From positions 1-5,506 of the forward strand of contig JANNTD010000593.1 in NCBI GenBank assembly GCA_031403315.1: 5,506 nucleotides of DNA, in the 5' to 3' direction. Shown here piece after piece: positions 5,497-5,506 of this stretch. Position 1 is the stretch's first letter. Every line of letters begins with the position of its first letter. This DNA comes from DASYDU01 sp031403315 (GTDB lineage Bacteria; Planctomycetota; Planctomycetia; Pirellulales; Lacipirellulaceae). The position numbers and the translations under genes are program-made. The notes beneath the pieces are model-generated. The model ran no database searches. It saw only the letters and a list, made by a program, of their open reading frames with translations, and was not told the origin of the DNA.

Positions 5497-5502
5497 CTCC
5501 TT
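5497..5502 (-). promoter_or_regulatory. Strong ribosome binding site of the 60-aa gene
   Basis: AAGGAG on the minus strand with 7 bases to the ATG at 5489. It is the best Shine-Dalgarno match in the window and the main argument that the short frame is translated. Confidence 0.75.
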
Positions 5503-5506
5503 CGCC

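Overview
The window comes from a GC-rich bacterial genome and most resembles a planctomycete, perhaps of the Pirellulales type. The evidence is indirect: a secreted glycine/serine/tyrosine-rich protein with a short signal peptide, small stress-type membrane proteins with glycine zippers, a fused alpha-beta 2-oxo acid dehydrogenase E1, and mostly single, loosely spaced genes. No rRNA, tRNA, CRISPR array, transposase or phage gene is visible.

Layout. Positions 2-1987 (+) hold the 3' part of a thiamine-diphosphate E1 enzyme in which the alpha and beta subunits are one chain; its beginning lies left of the window. It converges on a minus-strand response regulator (2068-2730) with a receiver and a Fis-type helix-turn-helix but no AAA+ domain. 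Between their stop codons lies a cluster of alternating GC-rich inverted repeats (1974-2037). Upstream of the regulator is a 440-base non-coding stretch that ends in an intrinsic terminator (3089-3126) belonging to the next minus-strand gene, the secreted glycine-rich protein (3173-3658).

The rest of the window is also on the minus strand. In transcription order it reads: a 60-aa unknown protein (5307-5489) with a strong ribosome binding site and its own intrinsic terminator (5233-5269); a 177-aa protein with a general-stress-protein-17M-like N-terminus and a glycine-zipper membrane region (4562-5095); a 95-aa DUF883/ElaB/YqjD-type tail-anchored protein (4221-4508); a 79-aa lipoprotein with a two-unit repeat (3913-4152); a relic of a short-chain dehydrogenase of the YdaD/YghA stress type (about 3710-3895); and the glycine-rich exported protein. 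The 177-, 95- and 79-aa genes are 53 and 68 bases apart with no terminator between them, and may form one transcript.

Interpretation. The left third is central metabolism plus an orphan regulator. The right half looks like an envelope and general-stress accessory block in which one gene, the dehydrogenase, has decayed to a recognisable N-terminal fragment. No clearly new system is evident. The points most worth checking are the insertion in the E1 cofactor motif, the dehydrogenase relic, the altered receiver pocket, the split-domain membrane protein, the repeat-bearing lipoprotein and the unassigned 60-aa gene.
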